A DNA stretch of 64,000 nucleotides, from assembly GCF_014250475.1 (NCBI RefSeq), contig NZ_CP060204.1, forward strand, positions 2,245,001-2,309,000, read 5' to 3'. Source of the DNA: Selenomonas timonae. Lineage in GTDB: Bacteria > Bacillota > Negativicutes > Selenomonadales > Selenomonadaceae. The notes under the pieces are model-generated. The model was not told the origin of the DNA. It did not search any database and saw only the letters and a list, made by a program, of their open reading frames with translations. Below are positions 9,286 through 17,140 of this stretch, piece after piece (the first letter of the stretch is position 1; each line of letters opens with the position of its first letter). The translations under genes were made by a program, and so were the position numbers.

Positions 9286-10317
9286 TTAGCGCATCATTTT
9301 GATGTGATCCGCATCGGCATCCTTCTTGCCCTGCAGAGCATCCCATGCATCATTTGCACGCTCCACATAGACATCGCGGATCATCTTGTTCTCGCCAAGG
9401 CCATGCATGTAGGTATCGACCTTGTAGCCCTCTCCTTCGAGAATGCTCTTGTGCGAATCCGCATCTTTTCCTGCCATGTCATTGTGCGCATGATCGCCTG
9501 CAACCATCATGATCGGCATGAGCGTCACATTCTTGATCTTGTTTGCCTTAAGCTTCGGAATGACATCCTCGAGGCTCGGCCAGCCCTCAACCGTGTAGAC
9601 ATAGACATTCTTATATCCGAGCGCATCAAGCTTCGCCTGAATCACGGAATAGTACGCGTTCGAGACATGCGGCGTACCATGTGCCATCAGGAGCAGCGCC
9701 TCGCCCTTTGCCAGTTTCGGGAACTGGCTGGAAACCGCCTGGAGGAACTCCATCACGTCATCCGGCTGATCCTCCTGACCCTGCCAGTACATAAGGGAGG
9801 TGCCGCAGGTCATCGTCTTGAACTGCTCCTTGTACTCATGGAACACGGCCTTGACATAGGAGTACTCCATGCCCGGGATGACATCGAGGGAGACGAGTGC
9901 CACACGCGAGTAGCCGTCCGCCTTGAGCTGCATGAGCGCCTCCTCAGGCGTCGGATACTTCTTGCCCTCGTTCTTGGCAATGCGGTCGATGATGATATGA
10001 GAGGTAAACGCCGTCACGACCTTCACGCCCGGATGCGCCGCCTTGATCGCGTCCACCGTTGCCTCGATCGTCTTCTCACGCGTCTCCTTGAACGTCGTAC
10101 CGAAGCTCATCACAACAATGGCGTCCTTGTTCGTGTAGTTCTGCATCTGCGGGTTCTCATACTTGAGCACGCCGATCTCCGATGCCTCCATGAGCGCGGG
10201 GGTCGCCGTCTTGACCTCGGGGTTCAGCTCATACGAGGCCTCTGCCGGGCTGTACGAAAAGCCGAGGACTGCCGAGCACGCGAGAGACGCAACCAGCATT
10301 TTCTTCCAATTCTTCAT
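9286..10317 (-). CDS. cbiK: Exported sirohydrochlorin cobaltochelatase (CbiK-type)
   Basis: A 343-residue CbiK-family chelatase, which inserts Co2+ into sirohydrochlorin in the anaerobic (early cobalt insertion) B12 pathway. Candidate metal and catalytic residues are His213 in MAHGTPH and His276/His278 in GDHAHND. Residues 1-27 form a clear signal peptide ending AEA, so the protein is exported, unlike most CbiK enzymes. A periplasmic CbiK has been described in Desulfovibrio, where a role other than B12 synthesis was suggested. The ATG at 10317 follows GGGAGGAATTC. A cobalamin riboswitch with a terminator precedes it. No other cobalamin synthesis gene is in the window. Confidence 0.88.
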   Translation of the reverse strand: MKNWKKMLVASLACSAVLGFSYSPAEASYELNPEVKTATPALMEASEIGVLKYENPQMQNYTNKDAIVVMSFGTTFKETREKTIEATVDAIKAAHPGVKVVTAFTSHIIIDRIAKNEGKKYPTPEEALMQLKADGYSRVALVSLDVIPGMEYSYVKAVFHEYKEQFKTMTCGTSLMYWQGQEDQPDDVMEFLQAVSSQFPKLAKGEALLLMAHGTPHVSNAYYSVIQAKLDALGYKNVYVYTVEGWPSLEDVIPKLKANKIKNVTLMPIMMVAGDHAHNDMAGKDADSHKSILEGEGYKVDTYMHGLGENKMIRDVYVERANDAWDALQGKKDADADHIKMMR

Positions 10318-10339
10318 CCGAATTCCTCCCATAAAATAT

Positions 10340-10375
10340 AAATAATAAAGGCTTTCCTGCCGCAACAAGAAAGCC
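10340..10375 (-). terminator. Riboswitch-controlled attenuator terminator before cbiK
   Basis: GGCTTTC and GAAAGCC (arms 10369-10375 and 10350-10356) form a hairpin that on the minus strand runs into TTTATTATTT, between the riboswitch aptamer and the cbiK ribosome-binding site. A second small hairpin (CGTGAAT/ATTCACG) lies just upstream and may belong to the switching structure. Confidence 0.75.
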
Positions 10376-10444
10376 CCGTGAATCAAATTCACGAATCCCC
10401 TTCCTGTCGCTCGCAGGTCTGTGCCCATGGCACGCGGTGGATTG

Positions 10445-10610
10445 TCAAACAGGCAGTTCTCCTGGCTCGGTTCATCGCTCCCCTGCGCCTTCCCAAGAGG
10501 AATCTCCTCTCAGTGACACCCTTGCAGGTTCGCTCCCCTCACAGTGGCGGGACCGCGCCGGCTCATCCGGCTTCTCTATTAAGCATGCACAACTGCGCTG
10601 CACCTGTCTC
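10445..10610 (-). promoter_or_regulatory. Cobalamin riboswitch aptamer upstream of cbiK
   Basis: On the minus strand the conserved landmarks of the B12 aptamer appear in order: ACAGGTGC, TTAATAGAGAAGCC, GGTCCCGCCACTGTGA, GGGAAGGC and the B12-box sequence GAGCCAGGAGAACTGCCTG (10450-10468). Cobalamin or a derivative is expected to favour the downstream terminator and switch cbiK off. This links the exported chelatase to B12 status. Confidence 0.92.
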
Positions 10611-10638
10611 CCAAAGATTAAATTATAACAACATAGAT

Positions 10639-10667
10639 AGCATACATCGTTATACGCAAATTGTCAA
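10639..10667 (-). promoter_or_regulatory. Sigma-A-type promoter of the cbiK riboswitch transcript
   Basis: TTGACA at 10662-10667 and TATGCT at 10639-10644, both read on the minus strand, are separated by 17 bp. They sit about 30 bases upstream of the aptamer and just outside the stop codon of the von Willebrand A gene. Confidence 0.7.
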
Positions 10668-10679
10668 TCACTCGCACGC

Positions 10680-11417
10680 TTATTTTGTCGTATCTTCTTC
10701 CACATATGACCGCCATTCCCCCGATGTATCGGCGTCACCACGCTCCGCCGTCTCTGCAACAAAGGCAGAAACCGCATCGTAGTTCGCACGGACACCCTTT
10801 CTCGTGTTTTTATAGGTCACGGCATTCGATTTCTTCACACCGATGGCATCCGCCTCCTCGACCGCATCAATGTTCGCACCAAGGTAGATGAAATCCCAGC
10901 CCGCTTTCTCCTGCTTGTCCGAGATCATCTGCTTGACCTTCGTCTTCGAGAATTCTGCGCTCGCGTTCTCGAGCCCGTCCGTGATAATGACGAAGACGAC
11001 CTTCGTGCCCCTGCTCTTGACCGACGGTTCGCGCTCCACCTTCAGGATCGTATTGCCCACGGCATCGAGTAGCGCCGTAGTACCCCCCACCTCATACTCC
11101 TTGTCCGTCAGCGGGCGCACGAGACGAATATTCTTGTGCGTATAAAGGACATCCGTCGTATCGTTAAAGAGCACAGCAGTCACGTCTACAGGAGTCGAAA
11201 GAGCCTTCTGCTTCTCGATCATGGAGTTGAATCCGCCGATCGTATCGGACTCGAGTCCCTGCATAGAGCCGCTCTTATCGAGAACCAGTACGAGCTCGAT
11301 GCGCTCCGGCTTCTCTGCCCGCCTCACGTCATCCGAACGCACCGCAGCAGACGCCGTTGCTGCACATGTCACGCACAGCAAACAGGCAATGACGGCACAT
11401 TGAATCTTCTTCCACAT
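10680..11417 (-). CDS. Exported von Willebrand factor A domain protein
   Basis: A 245-residue protein with a signal peptide (about residues 1-25, ending ASA) and one vWA domain filling the rest. The metal-ion adhesion site is intact: DKSGS at 47-51, the threonine in GGTTALLDA and the aspartate in IITDGLEN. It is therefore likely to bind a divalent ion and a protein partner on the periplasmic side. The ATG at 11417 follows AAAAAGGAGG. It is followed by the cbiK promoter with no obvious terminator between, so read-through is possible. Function unknown; such proteins act in adhesion, in complex assembly or with AAA+ ATPases. Confidence 0.8.
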   Translation of the reverse strand: MWKKIQCAVIACLLCVTCAATASAAVRSDDVRRAEKPERIELVLVLDKSGSMQGLESDTIGGFNSMIEKQKALSTPVDVTAVLFNDTTDVLYTHKNIRLVRPLTDKEYEVGGTTALLDAVGNTILKVEREPSVKSRGTKVVFVIITDGLENASAEFSKTKVKQMISDKQEKAGWDFIYLGANIDAVEEADAIGVKKSNAVTYKNTRKGVRANYDAVSAFVAETAERGDADTSGEWRSYVEEDTTK

Positions 11418-11501
11418 AAGATAACCTCCTTTTTCAATCAGAAGAAATAGATCTTGCTCAAATTATATCAGGTTCAAAATATTTTGCGGTTAATTCCTCA
11501 T

Positions 11502-11524
11502 AAAAAAAGAGGGGTGCCCCCCTC
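11502..11524 (-). terminator. Intrinsic terminator of sigH
   Basis: GAGGGG/CCCCTC (11509-11514 and 11519-11524) form a short GC-rich hairpin that on the minus strand is followed by seven T residues. The stem overlaps the TAG stop codon of the sigma factor gene. Confidence 0.85.
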
Positions 11525-12333
11525 TATTCCTCCGGCATGCGCACGCCGCGGTTAATCGTCGTGAGCCCCCGGTAGACCGTCCCAATGTCGAGATCGTCGC
11601 CGCGCGACTCCATATATTTTTCCAGCTTGCGCTTCACGCGTTGGAGCGCATTGTCGATGGATTTCACCTGACGGTGCAGGTCGACGGCAATCTCCTGATA
11701 GGACTTGCCGTCCAGATAGCTCATGAGCACGCGCCATTCGAGGTCGCTCAGGATCTCCTCCATCTTCTGCTCAATGTCGATGAACTCCTCGTGACTGATG
11801 ACGAGCTCCTCGGGATCGCTGATCCGCGCACCTGAGAGTACATCGAGCAGCGTGCGGTCAGAGTCCTCGTCGTAGATTGGCTTGTTGAGCGAGACGTAGG
11901 AGTTCAGCGGAATGTGCTTCTGCCGTGTCGCCGTCTTGATTGCCGTGATGATCTGCCGCGTCACACAGAGCTCGGCAAACGCACGGAACGACGATAATTT
12001 ATCCTCGCGATAGTCGCGGATTGCCTTGAAGAAGCCGATCATGCCCTCCTGTACGATATCCTCGCGATCCGCACCGATGAGGAAGTAGGAGCGCGCTTTG
12101 GAGCGCACGAAATTACGATATTTATTGATGAGATAATCGAGTGCCTCATCGCCCTCACAGGAACGAATATGTGCGAGCAGCTCCTCGTCGGTGCAGCCGT
12201 CGTAGACGCTGCTCTCCGCCCCCACCTCGTCCGATTCTTCTTCCTCCGCCTCAAGGTCACATGCCTCCAGCTCATCCGCTGAGGCCTGCTCCTCATCCAA
12301 CATGGACTTTTGCTTATCGCCGTAAAAAATCAT
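11524..12333 (-). CDS. sigH: RNA polymerase sigma factor, SigH (Spo0H) type
   Basis: A 269-residue sigma-70-family factor. Region 2, with DREDIVQEGMIGFFKAIRDY and the RQIITAIKTATRQKHIPLN stretch, matches Bacillus SigH closely, and region 4, with SYQEIAVDLHRQVKSIDNA, is intact. About 55 acidic N-terminal residues precede the usual SigH start, making it longer than the roughly 215-residue Bacillus protein. SigH directs post-exponential, competence or sporulation-entry genes in relatives; no sporulation gene is in this window. The ATG at 12333 has a GGAG box. It has its own promoter directly after the pyrR terminator. Confidence 0.88.
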   Translation of the reverse strand: MIFYGDKQKSMLDEEQASADELEACDLEAEEEESDEVGAESSVYDGCTDEELLAHIRSCEGDEALDYLINKYRNFVRSKARSYFLIGADREDIVQEGMIGFFKAIRDYREDKLSSFRAFAELCVTRQIITAIKTATRQKHIPLNSYVSLNKPIYDEDSDRTLLDVLSGARISDPEELVISHEEFIDIEQKMEEILSDLEWRVLMSYLDGKSYQEIAVDLHRQVKSIDNALQRVKRKLEKYMESRGDDLDIGTVYRGLTTINRGVRMPEE

Positions 12334-12423
12334 ACGATTGCTCCGTCACTCTTGCTCCATCACATTCAGGAGGTTCTCTCTAGTCGCCGCCCTTGTATGA
12401 GCCCCTACAAATGTCCCGATTTC

Positions 12424-12453
12424 ATTATACCTCTATTGCAAAACTTCCGTCAA
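12424..12453 (-). promoter_or_regulatory. Promoter of sigH
   Basis: TTGACG (12448-12453) and TATAAT (12424-12429), read on the minus strand, are 18 bp apart and lie about 90 bases before the sigH start, immediately after the pyrR terminator. Confidence 0.75.
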
Positions 12454-12458
12454 GATAC

Positions 12459-12484
12459 AAAAAAGAGCCGCAACGCTGCGGCTC
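12459..12484 (-). terminator. Intrinsic terminator ending the rodZ-pyrR operon
   Basis: GAGCCGCA/TGCGGCTC (12465-12472 and 12477-12484) with a 4-base loop is followed on the minus strand by a TTTTTT run. It lies just after the pyrR stop codon and ends the 12-gene operon. Confidence 0.9.
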
Positions 12485-12499
12485 TCAGCACGGGGATTG

Positions 12500-13048
12500 T
12501 CAAACGCGTTCCCGAATGACGACCTTTTCCACGCCGTCCGTGTCCTGCAAGAGCACGGACACGTCCTCGAGCGCGGCAGTCGGCACATTCTTGCCGACGT
12601 AGTCCGCGCGGATGGGCAGTTCCCTGTGCCCGCGATCGATGAGTACGGCAAGCTGTATCATGCGCGGGCGTCCGATGTCGAGAAGCGCGTTCATCGCAGC
12701 GCGGATTGTGCGTCCCGTGTAGAGCACATCGTCCACGAGCACGATGGTCTTGCTCGTGATGTCGTGCGGCATCTCCGTCGGATGCACGATGGGTTGGTAG
12801 GAGAGCTCGTTGAGATCGTCGCGGTAGAGCGTGATGTCGAGCACGCCGCACGGCAGCTCGCGCTGCTCGATGCGCGCAATCTCTGCGCCAATACGCGCAG
12901 CAATGGGGACACCACGCGTGCGGATGCCGACGAGTACGAGGTTCTCCGTGCCTTTGTTCTTCTCGACGATCTCATGTGCAATGCGCATGAGAGCGCGCCG
13001 AATGCCGTCATCGTCCATCAGGACAGCCTTTTCCCTAAATTCCGTCAT
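12500..13048 (-). CDS. pyrR: Bifunctional pyrimidine regulator / uracil phosphoribosyltransferase PyrR
   Basis: A 182-residue PyrR. In Firmicutes it binds pyr mRNA in response to UMP/UTP and attenuates transcription, and it has weak uracil phosphoribosyltransferase activity. The PRPP loop [12 protein letters not shown] is at about residues 103-114. The ATG at 13048 follows GGAGGT. It is the last gene of the long operon, 12 bases after the RluD-type gene, an order (lspA-rluD-pyrR) common in Firmicutes. The pyr biosynthetic operon is not in the window. Confidence 0.95.
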   Translation of the reverse strand: MTEFREKAVLMDDDGIRRALMRIAHEIVEKNKGTENLVLVGIRTRGVPIAARIGAEIARIEQRELPCGVLDITLYRDDLNELSYQPIVHPTEMPHDITSKTIVLVDDVLYTGRTIRAAMNALLDIGRPRMIQLAVLIDRGHRELPIRADYVGKNVPTAALEDVSVLLQDTDGVEKVVIRERV

Positions 13049-13060
13049 GTGCGTACCTCC

Positions 13061-13969
13061 TTATCCGTCCGTGCGCAGCGTATGCAAAATCTCCTCCATA
13101 TCTGCGGGAAGTGGTGCGGTAAACGCCATCTCCTCCCCCGAGCGTGGATGGACAAGGCGAAGTGTGAGCGAGTGAAGCGCCTGTCCCACGATAGCAAAGG
13201 GATTCTTCTTCGCCGTATACTTCGCATCACCCACGAGCGGATGCCCGATACTCGTCAGATGAACGCGAATCTGATGGGTGCGCCCCGTCTCGAGTCGGCA
13301 GGATATATAGGTATATGCACCGAAGCGCTCGAGCACCTCGAAATGCGTCGTTGCAGGCTTGCCGTTCTCGCGCACGATTGCCATCTTTTTGCGGTCGGTC
13401 GGGTGACGTCCAATGTCGCCCGTGATAATTCCCGCGCGCGGCACGATGTTTCCGTATACAATCGCACGGTATTCACGCCGCGCTTCCTTGTCGCGAATCT
13501 GACGCGCAAGGAAGTGATGTGCCATATCGTTCTTCGCCGCAACCATCACCCCCGAGGTATCCTTGTCGAGGCGGTGCACAATGCCGGGGCGCAGCGCACC
13601 GTTGATGCCCGAGAGATCCTTGCAGTGATAGAGGAGCGCATTGACAAGCGTGCCCCTCACGACGCCCGCAGCGGGATGCACGACCATGCCGCGCACCTTG
13701 TTGATGACGATCATGTCCTCGTCCTCATACAGCACGTCGAGCGGAATCTGCTCCGCGCGGATCTCGACCTCCTCGGCGGGCGGCACAGTGCAGGCAATCT
13801 CCTCGCCGCCGCGCAGCTTGTAGTTCCCTTTGCGCGCCACACCGTCCACCGTGACCTGGCCTGTCTCGATCAGGCGCTGTGCATAGCTGCGTGAGAGATC
13901 GGGCATATGCACAACAAGCGCACGATCCAGACGCTCACCTGCGTGTTTGGCAATGAATACAGTGCTCAT
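13061..13969 (-). CDS. RluD-type pseudouridine synthase
   Basis: A 302-residue RluA/RluD-family enzyme with an N-terminal S4 RNA-binding domain (about residues 12-70) and a catalytic domain carrying HRLDKDTSG at 132-140, where Asp135 is the expected nucleophile. RluD homologues modify helix 69 of 23S rRNA; the exact target here is inferred only. The gene overlaps the lspA stop by four bases (ATGA), as is usual for the conserved lspA-rluD pair. Confidence 0.92.
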   Translation of the reverse strand: MSTVFIAKHAGERLDRALVVHMPDLSRSYAQRLIETGQVTVDGVARKGNYKLRGGEEIACTVPPAEEVEIRAEQIPLDVLYEDEDMIVINKVRGMVVHPAAGVVRGTLVNALLYHCKDLSGINGALRPGIVHRLDKDTSGVMVAAKNDMAHHFLARQIRDKEARREYRAIVYGNIVPRAGIITGDIGRHPTDRKKMAIVRENGKPATTHFEVLERFGAYTYISCRLETGRTHQIRVHLTSIGHPLVGDAKYTAKKNPFAIVGQALHSLTLRLVHPRSGEEMAFTAPLPADMEEILHTLRTDG

Positions 13970-14433
13970 GATCGGATTTCCTTTTTCTGCACAAAGAGCG
14001 CCCAGAGCACGGCTGCCGTCCCCAGGACGATGGCAATGTCCGCGATGTTGAACACGGGCCAGACGCGGAAGTCGAAGAAGTCCACAACGAGCCCGAGGCG
14101 GATGCGATCGATCAGATTGCTCACAGCCCCCGCCGCAAGTGCAACGCTGCCGTAGTGAATGAGACTGCCGCTGCGGCGCAGACGCTCATAGAACACAAGG
14201 AAGGCGACGGAGAAGACGATTGCTGTCGCGAGGAAGAGCCACTGCTGGTCGCGGAAGATCCCGAATGCCGCGCCCGGGTTGAGGACGAAGGTGATATGAA
14301 AAAACGGCGCCGCGACGGGAATGCTCTCCCCCGGCAGCATCGTCAGTTCCACGTAGTATTTGACCAACTGATCGATCAGCAGGATCAACAAAAAGGAAAA
14401 TGCGGCTTTTACGCGTCCGCTCATCGCTCTCAA
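13966..14433 (-). CDS. lspA: Lipoprotein signal peptidase (signal peptidase II)
   Basis: A 155-residue membrane aspartyl protease with four hydrophobic segments that cleaves the signal peptide of prolipoproteins after Lgt has acted. The NPGAAFG motif and the two catalytic aspartates (in SNLIDRIRLG and VVDFFDF) are visible. The start is ambiguous: a TTG at 14433 overlaps the divIVA stop and has AGGAGG four bases away, while an ATG at 14424 is rather far from that box. Lgt is encoded at 56273-57100. Confidence 0.93.
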   Translation of the reverse strand: MRAMSGRVKAAFSFLLILLIDQLVKYYVELTMLPGESIPVAAPFFHITFVLNPGAAFGIFRDQQWLFLATAIVFSVAFLVFYERLRRSGSLIHYGSVALAAGAVSNLIDRIRLGLVVDFFDFRVWPVFNIADIAIVLGTAAVLWALFVQKKEIRS

Positions 14434-14984
14434 ACGTCCTCCTCGCTCTTCCTATCGACCTCTTCCACAAGGCTCTTTGCCTTCTTTTCAGCCATCATAT
14501 CGGGCATCTCCGCAATCGCATCCTCAATGAGTGCGAGCTCCGCCTGCACATTTCCCTTCATACGTCGCAGGAATTGATGCTTCTCGCGCACGAGGCGCTC
14601 GTACTCCGCCACGACGGCGCGCACCTTGTCGGCAGCCTCATCCAGCTGTGCCTTTGCCTGGAGCGTCGCTTCGCGGCGCAGATTCTGCGCCTCCTTTGCC
14701 GCGAGCTCGAGCGTATGGTCAGCATTTTGCTTCGCATTCGTCATCGTATCCTCGGCGGTCTTCTGCGCGACCACAAGCGTCTCGCGCACGCTCTGCTCGA
14801 TGCGCCGAAAGTCCTCGACTTTCTCCCGCTCCCGCGCAAGCTCCGCGCGCAGGTGCTCATTCTCGTCCAGCGCAGAGGCATACGCCTCCATGACCTCGTT
14901 TAGGAAATCGTTGACCTCGTTCTCATCGAATCCGCGAAAGCTCTTGCTAAATTCCTTCGCGTGTATATCCATTGGTGTCAGCAT
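14430..14984 (-). CDS. divIVA: Cell-division/polarity protein DivIVA
   Basis: A 184-residue protein with the conserved DivIVA N-terminal lipid-binding motif (DIHAKEFSKSFRGFDENEVN, from about residue 6) and long coiled-coil stretches over about residues 30-160. It marks negatively curved membrane at poles and division sites and recruits partners. The ATG at 14984 follows a GGGAG box. The gene sits after ylmH in a cell-division cluster with sepF and ylmH, the standard Firmicute arrangement. Confidence 0.92.
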   Translation of the reverse strand: MLTPMDIHAKEFSKSFRGFDENEVNDFLNEVMEAYASALDENEHLRAELAREREKVEDFRRIEQSVRETLVVAQKTAEDTMTNAKQNADHTLELAAKEAQNLRREATLQAKAQLDEAADKVRAVVAEYERLVREKHQFLRRMKGNVQAELALIEDAIAEMPDMMAEKKAKSLVEEVDRKSEEDV

Positions 14985-15001
14985 CCTGCTCCCGCCTTTC
15001 C

Positions 15002-15796
15002 TCAAAAGAATCGATTCAATACGACGACCGTGCGCCCCTTCTTCGTCTGCCCGCGCACCTCGGTCACCTCGAGGCGCCCGCGTCCGCGCATAGAGAGCAC
15101 ATCGCCCTCCTTGATCGTCTTCGAGGCGCTGCCCGCACTCTGCCAGTTGAGTTTCACCTTGTCCGCCGCGATGTCGTCCGCTGCGCGGCTGCGCGAGATG
15201 CCAAATCCCGCAGCGACAATGGAATCAAGGCGCAGAGAGGCGACCGTCGCACGGATCTCCTTCGTCCGCTCCTCGCGCGGCGCGATTTCTTCCAAATTTG
15301 AAAGTGCAGCCTTGGCACCAACCGCGCCGATCATCGTCAGATTGTTCACGATGAAGTCTGCGATCTTTGTGTCGCAGATAATCTTCGCCGTGTCCGGCGC
15401 GGGCAGGATATCACCGATCAGCTCGCGCTCGATGCCAAGCCCCATAAGAGCGCCGAGTACATCGCGGTGCGTGAGCCGTGCGAACTGCCCGTTCCACACT
15501 GACTCCACACAGGAGATCGCAAAGCCGTCCGGCGTCCCACGAAAATCCCGATGGCGCAGCATTGCACGCTGGCGTTCCGCACCTGCATAGCCGCCGTCAA
15601 GGTCAAGCTGAATCCCGTCATAGCTCGCGCATATCGTCTCCGCAATCTCCTGCCCGTACGGGTCGAGAAAGGGACTGATGCGGAATTTCTCCGTCTTCAT
15701 AACCGCCTCGGCGAGATCGAGCAGACGGATCGCTATCTCCTCGCCCTCTGTCCCCCGATAAAAGCGGAGAATCCGCTCCTTCTGTTCCGCTGCCAT
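15002..15796 (-). CDS. ylmH: S4-domain RNA-binding protein YlmH
   Basis: A 264-residue YlmH-type protein with a C-terminal S4 RNA-binding domain at about residues 185-250. Homologues act in rescue of stalled ribosomes and are encoded beside divIVA and sepF. The N-terminal half is the YlmH-specific region. Its ATG overlaps the proC stop by one base. The ylmG (YggT-family) gene often found in this cluster is absent, and proC takes the place between sepF and ylmH. Confidence 0.9.
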   Translation of the reverse strand: MAAEQKERILRFYRGTEGEEIAIRLLDLAEAVMKTEKFRISPFLDPYGQEIAETICASYDGIQLDLDGGYAGAERQRAMLRHRDFRGTPDGFAISCVESVWNGQFARLTHRDVLGALMGLGIERELIGDILPAPDTAKIICDTKIADFIVNNLTMIGAVGAKAALSNLEEIAPREERTKEIRATVASLRLDSIVAAGFGISRSRAADDIAADKVKLNWQSAGSASKTIKEGDVLSMRGRGRLEVTEVRGQTKKGRTVVVLNRFF

Positions 15797-16611
15797 TATT
15801 TTCTCCCCAACTCTTTGGATCGCTCCGCTGCCGCAAGCACTGCCTCAATCAGCGCCGAGCGCACGCCTGCGCGCTCCATGACGCGCAGCCCCGCAGCCGT
15901 CGTGCCCGCAGGACTCGTGACCGCCGCACGCAGATCGGCGGGTGAACTCCTTGCCGACAGCACCATCTCAGCCGCACCAAGCAGTGTCTGCGCTGTGAGC
16001 ATTGCCGCCGTCTCACGCCTGAGGCCTGCCGCCACACCGCCCTCAATCAGCGCCTCCATCATGAGGAACGCATATGCCGGCCCGCTGCCCGAGAGTCCCG
16101 TCACTGCATCGAGATCGCCCTCATGCACTGCAACTGTCCGTCCCGCAGCGCCGAGTATCATCTCTGCCGCCGCCAACTCTGCCGCCCCTGCATGCGTTCC
16201 GCACGCATAGGCGGACATGCCCGCCCCCACAGCGAGCGGCGTATTCGGCATCGCACGCACAACGGGATGCGCGGGATATGCCGCCTCGATCTCTGCAATC
16301 GTCAGACCCGCAACAATGGAGAGGACAAGAGCCCCCTCCTTCAACAGATGCGCCGTTTCCTGCATCGCAGCAGCTGCCGCTGCTGGCTTTACAGCGAGAA
16401 TGAACACGTCAATACGGGGCAGAAAGGATTCTGCCCCTACCTGTGCGTGTATGCCATAGCGCTGCGTAAGCACGTCACAGCGCACAGCCTTGTGTTCCGA
16501 TACGCTGATATGGGATGCGGGAACACTGCCGCGCGTCGTCAAGCCTGCAATCAGAGCCTCTGCCATCGCGCCGCCGCCGATGATGCCAATCTGAATATCG
16601 TCACGCATCAT
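15796..16611 (-). CDS. proC: Pyrroline-5-carboxylate reductase
   Basis: A 271-residue enzyme for the last step of proline synthesis, reducing pyrroline-5-carboxylate with NAD(P)H. The N-terminal nucleotide-binding motif GIIGGGAMAEA and the C-terminal substrate motif TSPAGTTAAGL are clear. It begins with two successive ATG codons (16611, 16608) after an AGGT box and follows sepF by three bases. proC is found inside the sepF-divIVA cluster in a number of Firmicutes and Actinobacteria. Confidence 0.95.
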   Translation of the reverse strand: MMRDDIQIGIIGGGAMAEALIAGLTTRGSVPASHISVSEHKAVRCDVLTQRYGIHAQVGAESFLPRIDVFILAVKPAAAAAAMQETAHLLKEGALVLSIVAGLTIAEIEAAYPAHPVVRAMPNTPLAVGAGMSAYACGTHAGAAELAAAEMILGAAGRTVAVHEGDLDAVTGLSGSGPAYAFLMMEALIEGGVAAGLRRETAAMLTAQTLLGAAEMVLSARSSPADLRAAVTSPAGTTAAGLRVMERAGVRSALIEAVLAAAERSKELGRK

Positions 16612-16614
16612 CTG

Positions 16615-17133
16615 CTACCTGTTTGGAAACGACATATCGTCGCCGAGACGATGCTCCTCCTCGGAGTAGCTGACATTGACATTATGCGGTGCGCAGAGGA
16701 TAACATTGTTGCTGATCTTCTTGATGTCGCCGTTGAGCGCATACGTCGTGCCGCTGATGAAGTCGATAATGCGGTTTGCCACACTCTTCTCCGTCTTTTC
16801 AAAATTGAGCACAACGGGCTTCTTCTTTTGCAGATTGACCGCGACCTGCTGTGCATCATCGAAGGTCTGCGGCTCAATGACAACGACATTCATGCGGTAT
16901 GCCGCGACCACATTGTCGATCGGGGTGCCGCCACCCGTGCTCGAAGGCGCAGAAAAGTCCGGAAATGCAGAGAGGTTTGCCCCCGTCTCCACACGTCGGT
17001 TCGTACGTGCGCCGATTTCGGTCACAGGCGCGGACTTCTTCTCCTTCTCCGCTTCCTGCTGCTCGTTTTCCTCCGCCTCATCCTCCGGCGTAATGCCGAT
17101 GAATTTCGTGGATATTTTCTTAAAGATACTCAC
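16615..17133 (-). CDS. sepF: Cell-division protein SepF
   Basis: A 172-residue SepF. It has an N-terminal amphipathic membrane-binding helix (about residues 1-14), an acidic linker, then the SepF/DUF552 domain (about 80-165) that polymerises and tethers FtsZ to the membrane. The residues NFEKTEKSVANRIIDFISG match the family. It lies seven bases after yggS, the usual Firmicute order. FtsZ and FtsA are not encoded in the window. Confidence 0.93.
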   Translation of the reverse strand: MSIFKKISTKFIGITPEDEAEENEQQEAEKEKKSAPVTEIGARTNRRVETGANLSAFPDFSAPSSTGGGTPIDNVVAAYRMNVVVIEPQTFDDAQQVAVNLQKKKPVVLNFEKTEKSVANRIIDFISGTTYALNGDIKKISNNVILCAPHNVNVSYSEEEHRLGDDMSFPNR

Positions 17134-17140
17134 TGATCCC

